Notes: a model not told the origin generated them from the letters alone. Counted from the stretch's first letter, positions 1-11,636 are shown. The stretch: DNA of 64,000 bases from Plantago ovata (GCA_028274465.1 CM051458.1:84588085-84652084), one strand, 5' to 3'. Translations and numbers: made by a program.

Positions 1-555
1 TTGCTTCTCATGCTGCAGAGTTAATTCAGACTGCTTTTTCTGGGAAACCCAACTCCACGAACAATGATAGTGTCACCAGGAAGCCTCTATCCGACATTGG
101 CAACACTACTTCTGTAAGTGTTTTAGAGTAATTCGATCAAGTTATTTGAGTTATCTGTAGAACTGAAACCATCCGTGTATCATTTTTTCCAATTCCACCC
201 AAGTAATACCATGGCACTTTTATTTTCATAGGCAAGATCCGCTGCTGCAGTAGACGCAAAAGGCAGGAAAAAGTGGCGCAAGCCTGAGATTCAGCTTGTA
301 CCTGCTGTTGAACCTCCAATTCAGACCGATGATGTTCCTGTACAGCCAAAAAGTAATGGCAACAGTGAAACTTCTGCAGTTCCACCAAAGGTACCACGTC
401 CCAAACGCTCAGTTCTGCCAAACAACAATCAATTGAAGGATAAAAATTCGGATCAAAGAAGTGAGCTTGTCAACAAAGAAGGTTTACCTCCATCCCTTGA
501 TAGTGCAAATGAGCAAGGGAAAACCGTACAAGGCAAAGAAAATAGGGAACTGTAG
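1..555 (+). CDS. 3' end of an unrecognised nuclear gene (last two exons)
   Basis: The window opens inside an exon. Reading from base 3, the frame is open to 113, where a GTAAGT donor follows. The acceptor is at 230-231 and the last exon runs 232-555, ending in TAG. It adds 107 codons that are basic and low in complexity. Visible motifs are RKPLSDIGN just before the intron and RKKWRKPEIQL just after it, then a Pro/Lys/Asn/Ser-rich tail ending GKENREL. RKPLSDIGN resembles short motifs found in cell-cycle proteins such as cyclins, but that is only a resemblance. I do not recognise the family. The frame phase across the intron and the clean splice sites support a real gene whose 5' part lies outside the window. 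Confidence 0.6.
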
Positions 556-1245
556 ATTGTAGTGACCAGAAAGTACGTCATTTATTCTAATTTAGTTCCT
601 CCCGTTTTCTGGTCAAGTTCTCTTGATCTTGTGATGGCTGTTGATTTAACGTGCGACTCTCTTGATCTTGTAATGATTTAATATTGATTAACGTGTATGT
701 TTCTGTATGTTAAGTTCATCTAGGTTGTTCAAAAGAGTAATGGCATTCTTCCCCGGGTGTATTTAACGGTTTAGTCAATTTTTCTTAACTTAAACCACTC
801 AAAGTTCTGTTCTTGCTCTGTTTTCCAAATGATAACAATACTTTAAGCTTCTTTTTTTACAAACCTAAAATTTGCAATAAATTCTTAACCACCTTAACTT
901 AAACGGCCGGTCCCAAACAAAACATGAACCTTTAAAAAATTTCCAGATAGCTTCGACTGTACTATGGAGAATTTATTAAAATTCATATTGTGAAAGTATA
1001 CTAAGTATAAATGAATTAGTGCTAGCCGTAACCGTTGTGTTTGTTTAAAATTTTAAAAAGTTTGGGAGTAGACATGATAGTTTAAAAAGTCGTCAGATGC
1101 ATTTGCAGAATAATTCCGATTTGAAGTTAAATAATGTTGATTTTAATGAAAATTAATTTGATATTTAATTACAAGGAAAACAGTTGTTTTTAATTAAAAT
1201 ATACTCCCTCCCAATTTAAATAATTGACGTTTTATAATTTTTAGG
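556..1245. other. Intergenic, AT-rich; no gene seen
   Basis: This is the 3' flank of the preceding gene followed by AT-rich sequence. Around 1203 there is a TACTCCCTCC string like a Stowaway MITE end, but no partner end is visible. Nothing else can be supported. Confidence 0.5.
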
Positions 1246-2085
1246 GTAATTTGCATTAAGATCCCCTGCTAGTTTCATCAATTACACATTGGCCCCTACT
1301 AGTTTAACAACTACGCATTACCGCCTGTTAGTGCAAATCAATTACATTTTAACCCACGACCTTGAATTTTAGCGAATTAAGGCCTGGAATGTACCATTTT
1401 GCCCTCACTTAAGTTTTAGTTTTCAAAAAAAAACAAACACCTTCAATTCTATTTTATTACATATTTGACTCTAAATTTTTCTATTTTACAAAATTGACTA
1501 TAAATTATTTAAATTAACCCCCATTAGTTATATAAATCTCAAAATGTTCTTAAATATTATAACAAAATGATCCATACACAATTATTGATTCATATTTCAC
1601 TCCATATTTTTTATAAAAGAAAAAAAATTTAAAAAAAATTAATAAAATTAAATATACAGCTCCGATCTGCTGTTTGAAAGCTCCGATCGGAGCTTTTGAC
1701 AGCTCCGATCGGAGCTGCCCAATGGGAAGCTCCGATTGGAGCTTTAAACAGCTCCAATTGGAGCTTTTGACAGCTCCGATCGGAGCTGTACTTTCCGGCA
1801 GCTCCGGCGTCGGAAAAATTCCGGTGCCGGAGCTGGAGAAGAAGAGGGACTTAAAATTAAAAAAAAAAAGAAAAAGAAAATAATAAAAGTAAAAAGAAAA
1901 TAAAATTAAAACATGAAAGGAAAAAGGAAAAAGAAAATAAAATAAATTAAGGGAGTGTTTGGCTAGCCACATTTTCAGAAAATTTTAGACTTGATCAACT
2001 CGATTGGGGTAAAACGTAATAGTTGAACTAGTAGGGGGAAAAATGAAATGAGGTGCACTAAGAGGGGTTCATTCTGAAATTTTTT
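1246..2085. mobile_element. Non-autonomous TIR element (possibly Mutator-like), boundaries approximate
   Basis: The left part (about 1250-1325) contains CCCCTGCTAGT, then ATTACACATTGGCCCCTACT, then AGTTTAACAACTACGCATTA. The reverse complement of the right part (about 2010-2080) reads CCCCTCTTAGTGCACC, then CCCCCTACTAGTTCAACTAT, then TACGTTTTACCCC. The two ends are therefore diverged long inverted repeats. Between them lie AT-rich stretches and a GC-rich palindrome cluster. No transposase frame is visible. Long TIRs without coding capacity suggest a MULE-type or foldback element. The exact ends and the target-site duplication were not resolved. Confidence 0.5.
1657..1790. repeat. Cluster of 16-bp palindromes of the form AGCTCCGATCGGAGCT
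   Basis: Perfect copies of AGCTCCGATCGGAGCT lie at 1679-1694, 1701-1716 and 1772-1787. A variant with a changed centre, AGCTCCAATTGGAGCT, lies at 1750-1765 and is itself a perfect palindrome. A half-changed copy, AGCTCCGATTGGAGCT, lies at 1728-1743. A partial copy lies at 1658-1668. Spacing is irregular, at about 21-27 bp between starts. The cluster sits inside a TIR-flanked element. Confidence 0.85.
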
Positions 2086-2144
2086 TATTATTCAAATCAA
2101 CATGATAATGATTACATTCTTAATAATTGTGCAATGTCTAAAAT

Positions 2145-2217
2145 GCTATGTTTTGAAATCGGGAATCGGAAGCCGAGCCGGACATCCCAAAAAGGTCGGA
2201 CCGGGGGTTGGATCGGG
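2145..2217. repeat. Segment shared with 63494-63564, directly upstream of a LINE fragment
   Basis: Starting at TATGTTTTGAAA, this stretch runs through CGGAAGCCGAGCCGGACA and GGTCGGACCGGGG to TTGGATCGG. It is nearly identical, apart from a few substitutions and small indels, to a stretch near the right end of the window. Both copies are followed by LINE reverse-transcriptase sequence, but from different parts of the enzyme. Confidence 0.8.
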
Positions 2218-2229
2218 AAATTCAAAAAT

Positions 2230-3545
2230 ATCCCAAATGTGAGAAGGTGGATTTGATAAATACATGTTTTGCTGATGACTTGCTCTTTTTTGTTGAGGTG
2301 ATGCAGAATCAGTCATATTACATGTGCATGAATTCCAGGAATTCTCTGCATCCACTGGACTACAAGCAAATAATGCCAAATGTAAAGTCTACATGGGAGG
2401 CGTGGATGCCCAAGTCCGGAGCTCTATCCTCAATTTGACTGGCTACGAGCGTGGTAAACTTTCTTTCAAGTATCTCGGAGTCCCCCTTGTTACTAGGAAA
2501 TTGAGTATTTAACTATGCCAACCACTTGTGGAGAAAATTGTAGCAAGGATAAAGCACTGGACATCAAAACTCTTAAGCTATGCTGGAAGGTTTCAATTAA
2601 TTCAGAGTGTTATCTTCTCAATCACAAACTATTGGTTGCAGGTTTTTCCTCTTCCCAAAAAGGTAAGCATATTAAAAGCTTGTGCCGAAGTTATCTTTGG
2701 AGTGGGAAAGAAGAAATCACTAGGAAGGCTCCGATCTCTTGGGATAATGTTTGTAACACCAAGAATACAGGTGGGCTGAATGTGGTTGATTTAGTTGTGT
2801 GGAACAGAGAAAATATGATGAAATTGATGTGAAACCAGAGCAAAAAGGCAAACAAACTTTGGGTCCGGTGGCTGCACGCGTACTATGTCAAACAAACCTG
2901 CTTTTATGGAGTATAAGGCAAGCACTACCTGCTCCTGGATACTCAGGAGTATTCTGAAGATGCGTGACTATGCTGGTACAAGTAGGGTGTGGAGTACTCT
3001 GTGATCTGAGGATAAATTCCCAACACGGGCGACTTATCACGAGATGAGGGGAGAAAAACAGGAAGTAGCATGGCGCAAACTGTTCTACTCCAATAGAGCA
3101 AGGCCTCGTGCTTTATTTGTGACTTGGATGTGTGTGCAAGAACGTTTATATACGAAGGATAGGCTTACGAAGTTTGGAATACCAAATTATGGAACTTGCG
3201 TCTTTTGTCCAGAAACTGAGTATGTCCAACACTTTTCTTCGAATGTGATCATACGGCTTCTATCTGGAAGAATATATTGAGATGGCTTAATATTGATCAC
3301 AGACCAGCAGGGTGGCGTGCAGAACTCCAATGGTTATTACAAAAATCGAGAGGAAAAGGGGCGGTCACACAGCTGCTGAAAATGATCGTTACAGAAACCG
3401 TTTATGCACTGGATTTTACGCAACCAGACTGTTTTTTGTAGTGGCGATATGGTGATACCTCTGGAGAACCAAATTAAGCAGATTATCAAAAATAGATGTT
3501 TGATGCATGATAGATTGCGGGAGGTAGGACAAGGTTTGTAGTTTC
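2230..3545 (+). pseudogene. Decayed LINE (non-LTR retrotransposon) RT and zf-RVT remnant
   Basis: The conserved reverse-transcriptase motif FADDLLFFVE is encoded at about 2268-2300. Downstream, pieces in shifting frames read GLQANNAKC, FKYLGVPL and YAGRFQLIQSV (2520-2620), typical of plant LINE RT thumb regions. The zf-RVT region follows (about 3090-3230), with RALFVTWMCVQERLYTKDRL and CVFC. At least three frame changes and several stops are present, so this is a relic. The 5' part (endonuclease and RT fingers) is absent. Confidence 0.85.
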
Positions 3546-3600
3546 TTTTTAGTACTGTCCAGCGGCTGTTTTGTGTTTCTGATATGATAAATAGGCCTTA

Positions 3601-4073
3601 GACTTGTTGCATTAGTGCAACAGGCCGCGGCCTAAGGCCACATCAGTGGCCCAAAACTGCCCAAAAGGCCTCCTCCGCGTTTATTTATTTTTTCTGCCAC
3701 GTGGAGTCCATGACCCTTTTTATTTATTTATTTTTTTTAATTTCTTTTTCAATTTAAATTTAAAACGGTCATAACTTTTAAAATAAAAATGCTAAAAATA
3801 AATAAAAATTACCAATGGTCATAAGTTTTCGAGATCTATAAATAGACACCAATCTTGGATATGTTTTCTCACACCTTCTCCAACTCATTTTTCCCTTCTT
3901 AATTAAAAGTTAATGTAATTCATGATTTTCATCTATAAACTTGATTTCATATGAAATTATTTACAAAAAACCTTCATTCTTCTTAGCCGCGTTTAAGCAG
4001 TGATTGATGCGTGCAAAAACTGCTTAAATGCGGCTAAACTAGCCCTGGGCTTAAACTACAATTGCATGTGGTC
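3601..4073. mobile_element. PIF/Harbinger-type MITE (copy 1), TTA target duplication
   Basis: The element starts with GAC at 3601 and ends with GTC at 4073. It is flanked by TTA at 3598-3600 and TTA at 4074-4076, the 3-bp duplication typical of PIF/Harbinger. Its ends are imperfect inverted repeats. A second copy (61741-62361) shares the central part, including ACGGTCATAACTTTTAAAAT and GAGATCTATAAATAGACACC. Near the right end is a strong hairpin, with TTTAAGCAG paired to CTGCTTAAA and flanked by GCCGC/GCGGC. There is no coding capacity. Confidence 0.75.
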
Positions 4074-4076
4074 TTA

Positions 4077-4616
4077 GCTGACATACTAGACTAGCTGTTT
4101 TGATGTGATATTTTTTTGAGTTGCCTGATCACTTGGATTGGTTGGCTTTGGATGTTCTAGGTTTTAAAAAAAAAGATAAAAGTTCAATATTTTTAAGTTT
4201 ATTTATTTGAAAATACACTACATTCAACTTAAAACAGGAATGTGTCCTGTCAAATATAATGGCAGATCAGAAGAATTTTTTGGAAACAAAGTGTATTTAA
4301 ATGACAAATGTAACCATTGCAGTGCAGTTGAACCAAACATATAAAGTAAATGACTAAATGTAAACGTGACTTTAGGGAAGCGTTTTAACATTCCGGTTCC
4401 AATTCAAACTTGGTGTTGAAAGAAACTTCACAAGCTCTGAAATTTCGGAATAAGTTAGGCACGTCTTGCATTTGTTTTTAATAAATATAGTAAATCTACA
4501 GCTTCCAAATTACAACAACTCAAAATATGGTGCCGCTACGATGTAAATTTTATTCCGCAGCTGCATCTTAGGTGACATATTAGGCGAAAGTTCATGGTTC
4601 AGCATTACTTCTCAGT
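4077..4616. other. 3' flank between MITE and argininosuccinate lyase; no gene seen
   Basis: AT-rich sequence with no supportable reading frame. It probably contains the 3' UTR of the minus-strand lyase gene next to 4617. Confidence 0.4.
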
Positions 4617-7600
4617 TCAGGACTTCAGGTGCAACTTAGTGACCCAGTAATCCATTTGACTAGATACACATTCTGATCCCGTGGAGCCATAGGAGCTGAA
4701 ATTTTTAATTGAATTTTCAACTCCAAGATACTCATATACGTCCTCATCGAATGTTGAGCTTATACTGCGCAGCTCATCTAGGCTCAAATCCCGAAGCTGG
4801 GAGTTCCTGGATACACATAAGGCAACTGATCTTCCAACTATATCATGAGAAGTTCTGAATGGAACTCCCTGCATAGAAATAATACACAACATAAACAAGA
4901 AGGTTCTAAACAATTGTGAAAAAGATGAATTCCACCCGAAAAGGGGCTACTGTTAAGAGTAGTGTGATCAACCATATCAAATACACTTTGGCCCACCATT
5001 AATTTTCTAGGTTAGTCCACTCATTTCCTTTCTTTAAAAAACTAACCCCTACTGATTACTCCTATAGGCATCACTAGTGATTGATAAATAGAAAAGGAAC
5101 TAAGTGATGGTCTTTAAGGTAAAAAGACTGAAAAAGCTTACTTCGACACAAATAGATATTATTTGTCAAAAGTAAATAAATCAATAAAGGTATGATAACA
5201 GTTAGAATTAGAATAATAAAAAAGATGTATATACCTTTTTGACGAGGTAATCTGCAAGTGTTGTGGCATCTAGATGCCCAGCTGGTAGAGCATTATGAAT
5301 TCTCTCCTTGTTAAAGGTAATGTTTTGTGCAAACTCTGCTGACACTTCAAGCATTCCCACTATCGTTTTGACGCTATCAAATACAGGTTCCTTGTCCTCC
5401 TGTCAATGATAATTTATAGTGAGCTTACAAAAAAAAGGTCCTGAAGCAGTTCAGATGGGGATATGAGGACAGTCTTACACGTGAAATTGCAGTTCAGTTG
5501 AAGACATACCTGCAAATCTCGGTTGTAAGCTTGAGGAAGACCTTTGCACAATACAAGTAGTGAAACCAGGTCACCAACAACTCTGGCAGATTTCCCCCGC
5601 ACAAGTTCCATGGGATCTGGATTTTTCTTTTGAGGCATTATACTGCTTCCAGTAGACACAGAGTCACTAGGAGTGATAAATCCAAATTCCTCTGACGCCC
5701 ATAATACCCATTCTTCACCAAGCCTAGAGAGATGGATGGCTGTGATGGAATTGGCAGAAAGGAACTCCAACACAAAATCGCGATCTGAAACTGCATCAAT
5801 GCTGTTACAAATAATAATATTACAATGAGATTAAAAACAAAAAAGCATTGTTAGTTGGTAAACAAGACTTAAACTAAATGGGGTCATAATCTAATACAAG
5901 AAAAGCAAGAAAGCATTTGTAGGTCTGTCATAAGCCTCGTAACTTTTGATGATTGTTTGCCAACTAAAATCTACATTCTTTGAATCCAACGGGAACACGA
6001 AATAATAACATATAGACGAAAACATATCTATCGACGAGTACCAAGTTATATAGACCTGGCCACCTGAACAACACAAAATTCGCTAAAGACAGGGAGCAAA
6101 AAAATAAAAAAAAAAAAAAAAAGAAAAAGAAAAGGAAAGAACACATTAGTTTATCACACACACCTCTCCAGACTTGCAAATAGTATTGACCCTAAAGACG
6201 CAGTTCCTACCTGTTTCTCATTGGAGCCGTGAATCCCAGAGCCTCAGAGGTCATAAACCTATCAATGGGCAAACCGGTACCAGCTAAAGCACATGCACCC
6301 AAAGGACAGAAATTCATTCTAGCACGGCAGTCAAGCAGTCGACTAGCATCACGGTCAAGCTGCAAAATACAATTCCCTGACTGGTGAGCATAGATTCAGG
6401 ATAAAAACATGATTAAGCAGTAGAGGACACTTCATTATAGCAACTTACAAGTGCAACTAAAAGTGACATGTCACAAGGAAAAGACTAAAATGTGATAAGG
6501 GGTAAATTAGATTAAAATATAGAATACTAATTAAAGCTCGTTTCTATAACAGGTAGCTCTTTCCTATGCACGTAGGTGAAGATTTTAACATGTGGATAGC
6601 ATGGAGAAAAATCAACTGACCTGCTCAACATAAGCTAGCAGAAGATGCTGGAGCAACACAGGCTGTGCCCTTTGCAAATGAGTATACCCAGGAACTATTA
6701 GGCCCTCATTTTTCAAAGCCAGCTTTACAATCGCAACCTGGAAGGTGCAACAATTATGTCTAGATTAGATACGAATGCATTAGTTAAACAAACAATCATC
6801 AAAAGATCATGTTTCAAAAAAAAACAAATCATCAAAAGATCGAATGCAAATTAACTTTCTTATTGCAGTGCAGAAAAGACATAAAGTTGGATAAAATTAC
6901 AATTGCACAGCATGACTATGAGCTTATACATGCTAATGCTGTCCATGCAATTATTAAGATTAGCCAACGATTAGGTTAACAAAAGTAACAAAATAGCAAG
7001 AGAAAATAAACTCAACCTGAAGCTGTGTAATGCGTTTAACAATAGCATCAATTGCATCTCGAGACCACAAACGGAAGTCAGTACAGACTTGATCGTTTCT
7101 GCTACGGGCAGTGTGCAGCTTCTTTGCAGGCTCGCCAACCAAATCAGTTAGTGCAGCTTCAATGTTCATGTGGACGTCCTCTCTATCTGTCCTCCACACA
7201 AACTCTCCTCTTTCAATCTGCTTCTCAATTTCATCAAGGCCTTTTAGAATGCTATCTCTGTCGGTTTCGGTGATCAATCCCTAAAATATTAAACACAAAG
7301 CATTAATCACCCTAAGCAACCAATTAGTTCACCAATCATAAGAATCCCTAAAATGCACATAGAATCAAGCAATGTGAAACTACTTATCCCTAACCATAAC
7401 AATACAATTAGTCCAGTACTTGAGTTTGTAATATACAAAACACAAAATGCACATATAAAACATGATATGAGAACGATAATTCAAATAATCTAAAGCGGTA
7501 AAATAAACATACATTCAGAAATTATCAGCAGCTAGGACACAAAAATAACCTGATGAGCAAGCATGGAGGCATGAGCACGGCTGCCCATGATGTCATGCTT

Positions 7601-7858
7601 GTAAAGCGATTTGTCAAACGAGATCGACTCAGTGAACTTCTCAACGGCGTCAGTGACGGTCTCCTCGAACCGTCCTCCCCAAAGCTTCTGTTCCTTCATT
7701 TGCACGGCGGCGGCGACGAGTGTGGCGGAGCGGAGGTTGTGACGGCGATGGTTTTGGAGAGAGATTAGAGAGTTAGGGTTATGGAAAGTAGTGGTGGAAA
7801 ATGAAGGTTTTGTAAGTGAAGCAGAGAATGGAGCTGTCTCGAGCAGCAACGATTCCAT
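4617..7858 (-). CDS. ASL: Argininosuccinate lyase, plastid-targeted, 7 exons
   Basis: It cleaves argininosuccinate to arginine and fumarate, the last step of arginine synthesis, in the plastid. Minus-strand exons in coding order are 7858-7550, 7280-7017, 6737-6621, 6359-6211, 5801-5510, 5399-5235 and 4868-4617. They total 1548 nt, giving 515 aa, close to the Arabidopsis protein. A Ser/Thr-rich N-terminus (about 55 residues, starting [12 protein letters not shown]) looks like a transit peptide. KLWGGRFEE opens the mature enzyme. HTARSRNDQ (about 159-167) is the substrate-binding motif, and [11 protein letters not shown] (about 331-341) is the fumarate-lyase superfamily signature with the catalytic serine loop. 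The C-terminus reads SSYGSTGS then YWVTKL. An in-frame upstream ATG at 7945 would add 29 basic residues. The ATG at 7858 fits the family better. No frame breaks were found. Confidence 0.95.
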
Positions 7859-9439
7859 TCGATTTCCACGGCTGCTTTGCACTTGCTTTTGCTTTTGCTT
7901 TTGAAGAGCACTTGTTCTTTTTCTTTTCTCAACTAAACTAAACAACAGTGGGTAAATCTTAGGTCACCTAATTCGCTCGATATGGTACTCCATTTCCGTC
8001 CGGTTCGAATCTCTCACGATTTGGGGGCGAAATTTGCGAATCAATGGGAACTAGTGGCCTTGGGCTTGGGCCTATTTTAATCGAAGTATATGTCAAGACT
8101 TAATGGGAGAAGTTGTCCAAGTCTTGTGCCAAAATTATTGAGACGAATAGAACATGACCCAAGTCTTGTGAAAATTATTTTTAATAGAAAAATCTACATC
8201 TTATTAGTGTTTGATATTTTAATTGAAAATCAATTCAAAATTACAAGGTAGAATAAGTTTTGTGTTTTGTGAAATCAATAAAAGCACTTTAATGCGAGTT
8301 TCACACTACCTTTAAGATGACACCGTCCCGCTTAACTTAGTTAACTGTCAACCGTAGCTAACTTGCACCTTGAAGCTCAACCATGAAAAGCGAGTTTCAC
8401 ATCTGTGACACTAGCGGTGGAGCTTCTTAACTCCAGCCTAGGGTTGCCTTTCATATACTATTATATCATTTTTTTTTCCATTTTTGTTTTTACTATCATC
8501 TTCGTCCAAAAGATGAGCGTTTATATATTGGGAAATCAATTCAGGATTGATTGGAGAATGACCGATTCTGCCTTCTTAAGATCTGAGCCTTTTATATAGA
8601 CATTGTTCATTTTTAAGTCGGTCTAGTGAGATGACGCCACATGTTCACTTTTGAATATGTCAGCTAGTGGTAGTAGGCTCAACGTTGACATTAATGAGTT
8701 TATCTCATATTCAATTAGGAGCAGTTTCATGTTATTTCCAAAATGCATGTGTATAATGTGATTGTGAGAGTGCACGTTCCGTACTCCTTCATGGTACGTC
8801 TCCCAAAGTAGAATTCATTCATGAGGAGGAAACCAAGGCCTACGTACTTATTCTTTGTGAGTCATGACTTCCGGAGCTGAGTTCTTGCGGGGATAACAAT
8901 TTGCACTCTGTGATACGGGGTAAAGTGGAAATGTCCTTTCATCCTAAGCAAAACAGAATTGTAAATGTTCGAGAATGTGCACGTTCTCAAGTAAGTGCAC
9001 TTGCCAATTTGATCAAAGTTTTTATGTTAATACAAGCATGCCAATTAATTCTTTACGAGCCTTGCCTATGTCAGTTACGCGATTGCGCTAAATATTTCAC
9101 GAATAATAAGTTGGCTTGTTAGAGAATTTGATAGGTGTTAAAAGTTAAATAAGTTGTAAGAGTAATGTTTGCAAATCTAAATTTACGGAAAAAAAACAAT
9201 TAAAATTCAGTTTAATTTAAGAAGAAGTTGCGCTTCTTCAACTTCAACTTATCCACCTCAATTTAATTTAAGAGAATTAATAAGTGATAAGATATATATA
9301 TATGAACCAATCATCCCGTCTTCCTAGGGGAACGGAGAAAAGAGGAACCTAATCTAATCTGTTAGGTTATCGAGTGCGATGAAATCATCCGAGTATTTTG
9401 CAAGGTGCCGATTATCATCGTCCTCTACATTAGGAGGCG
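7859..9439. other. Intergenic; contains the lyase promoter region; no gene seen
   Basis: This includes the 5' flank and probable 5' UTR of the minus-strand lyase gene. Short open frames (for example 8405-8599 and 8901-9122) have no recognisable content. A short TA run occurs near 9292-9302. Confidence 0.45.
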
Positions 9440-10994
9440 ATGGATAACTTGGATCGAAGCGAAAATTCAGCCAAGCTGAACTTTCGAGTGTACGTGTTCT
9501 ATTTCCTTTGTAATTTTTATTTATTTATGGACTGAGTAATTGATTATCCATGATCTATGTCTACATAAGCTAATTATCTGATCGTATTTGACGCTTGAAA
9601 TCGAATTTACGCCAAGTTTTTGCTGAAAGGTTTTATTCCATGTTTTTTCTAATGGTCATGTTCGTCTGGATTCGCATGATTTGGGGTAGGCTTTTGAATG
9701 GGTTGGGTTGAACCCAACCCAACGTGAAAGTGTTTAAAACCCGACCCATTAATAATCAACGGGTACGGGTTGGGTACGGGTTATGATTTCTAAAACCCTA
9801 ATAACCTGGACTCTTCTTCTTCACACCTTCTTCACCATGGCCAAACTTCAAAATGTCATTACGACTTCATTTCTTAAGGAAATCGCATGAACTTGAATTT
9901 GAATTTTCGTTCTAAATGATGGTTTGTTGCCCAAAGGTGATAGAGGAGGTCAAGACGGACTCAATAACGAAAGAATTGTTGAATTTGGTTTAGAAACGGA
10001 GTTGTATAGAGCTTTCGAAAAGCTTCAAGTCATCAATGACGAATTCTTAAAAAGGCGATGAAACTTCGAACGGTAAGTTGGAACACGTAGAAGAAGTCAA
10101 TACGAATTCAATGCCGTTAGAATCATGCAATTTCGTTAAGAAAATAAATGAAGTCGTAATGACATTTTGAAATTTGGCCATGGTGAAGAAGAATGGGTCA
10201 TGTGCACACGGGTCGGGTCAGGCAGCGGGTCATGTCAAAAACCTGGTTGGGTCAGTTTTTCTGACCAGGTCGGGCCATAGTCCGGTCGGGTGGGCCGGGT
10301 CGGAAACATATTCTAAATCTCTCTGTTCTATATATTAGGGATGCTATGCCGATGGGAAGTCCTTTGTTGGGAGTCTTCGTCCCTCTGCCCCTAGTAAATC
10401 GATACGGATAACTGACTTTTTATTTTCCTGAAGATGGCCAGGTTTGCTATTGAATCCTATAACAAAAATAGGGCCCCACTTAATACACCATCCTACTATA
10501 CCAAATCCATGGTATGCTTGCTTTTCTCCCGCTTGGACTTTCCTTATATTTTATTTTCTTGTTATTATTGAATGATGACAAGTGACATTGCATGTTTCAG
10601 AGGGAAGTAGTGGAGTTTGAGTTTTACAAATTTGAGGAATGGAGAAGCACCTCTACGGATTTCAAGTATTCACAGCCAAGGATGATAGAGCTGGTAGACT
10701 TGAGACATTTGAAGCCGTGGTTTGGGTCATGAAAAACAAGCCACCTGCACAAGCAAAAGACTGTATAGTTGCAAGATCAAGTCTAAGCCTGTACAAGTGG
10801 ATGATTCTATTGAAACCAAAATCCAACGAGCAGCAGCAGCGAGGAGTTTCCATTACCCCACCTTGGTACATGAAAATCAAAAGGCCATTAATTGGCCGCC
10901 TTCAGATGATGATGATCCAATTCCTGTCGAAATTGTTACCCAGTCTCCACAGGAACTCAGGGATTTGTTTAACAGGACAACTCGTGAACTTTTG
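9440..10994 (+). pseudogene. Cystatin-like gene remnant, frame broken
   Basis: A possible first exon starts ATG 9440 (MDNLDRSENSAK). An exon at about 10434-10510 encodes MARFAIESYNKNRAPLNTPS before a GTATGC donor. ARFAI(E)SYNK resembles the first helix of the cystatin fold. The next exon begins after the acceptor near 10600 with REVVEFEFYKFEEW. The cystatin-like strand VFTAKDDRAGRLETFEAVVW (about 10664-10723) is in a different frame. A further conserved-looking stretch (RAAAARSFHYPT, then PVEIVTQSPQELRDLFN, 10827-10980) is in a third frame and ends at a GTGAGT donor. The shifts suggest a decayed copy. The family call rests on a few short matches and could also be another plant cystatin-fold family. 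A foldback element lies in the first intron. Confidence 0.4.
9690..10312. mobile_element. Foldback/TIR element in an intron
   Basis: An inner arm at about 9830-9888 (ACTTCAAAATGTCATTACGA and neighbours) is the reverse complement of about 10122-10190 (TCGTAATGACATTTTGAAAT and neighbours). The outer parts on both sides are rich in GGGTTGGGT / CGGGTCGGGT type sequence (9690-9785 and 10195-10312). No transposase is encoded. Outer limits are approximate. Confidence 0.6.
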
Positions 10995-11463
10995 GTGAGT
11001 AATTTTTTGTTTTTAATTAACTCAACTTAAAAGTTACTTGAATTCGAGTTAGAAAAGGGTTGGGAACAATAATCTTATATTTGGTTGTATTTTTCATATA
11101 TTTTTAATCTTTTGTTATATTAAGTAATAAGTTTTTTGACAAATATGACATCATAATGATGTCATCGGGTGATGTGGCGGCGTTTACTTGTTGACTACGC
11201 TGCCACATCATTGTTCAAAGTCAAAAAATTGAAAAAAGGACTAGGTTTGCCAAAATTATGAAACTTTCGGACTAAAATTGACTATTGAAGCAAACATGGG
11301 ACTGCATATGCCACGCTCTTGAAACGTTGGGACTAAAATTGTCGTTTTCTCTACTAGCAGTTAGTTGTGCTTCACTTTTATTCATCAAGTTTGTCAAAGA
11401 TTATTATATTCATTGTATCTCATATCTCACGGTCACACTTACTAATTTACAATGTTATCTCAT

Positions 11464-11563
11464 CCTATCAAAAGTTCTATTTAGATAGTAGATTTAAGAA
11501 TCCACTTAGAGGGCCTATCAAAAGTTCTATTTAGATAATAGATTTAAGAATCCACTTAGAGGG
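11464..11563. repeat. Tandem duplication, 2 x 50 bp
   Basis: Units 11464-11513 and 11514-11563 both start CCTATCAAAAGTTC and end CCACTTAGAGGG. They differ at one position (GATAGTAG versus GATAATAG). The near identity points to a recent duplication. Confidence 0.9.
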
Positions 11564-11636
11564 CCTTAGAACTGTTTGTGCTATCAGCTATATATGAGCT
11601 GAGGATTTTATACATTCTTCTCATTATCTCCTGCAG

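Noticed and set aside
7052..7273. 73-aa plus-strand ORF opposite argininosuccinate lyase exon 2
   Set aside because: Lies wholly on the antisense of a conserved exon and has no recognisable content.
7859..7945. Upstream ATG (7945) for argininosuccinate lyase
   Set aside because: In frame, but it adds a very basic 29-residue stretch not expected in the family. The MESLLLE start gives a normal transit peptide.
8405..9122. Short plus-strand ORFs in the gap right of the lyase
   Set aside because: No motif, no splice-consistent neighbours, AT-rich composition. Chance frames are likelier.
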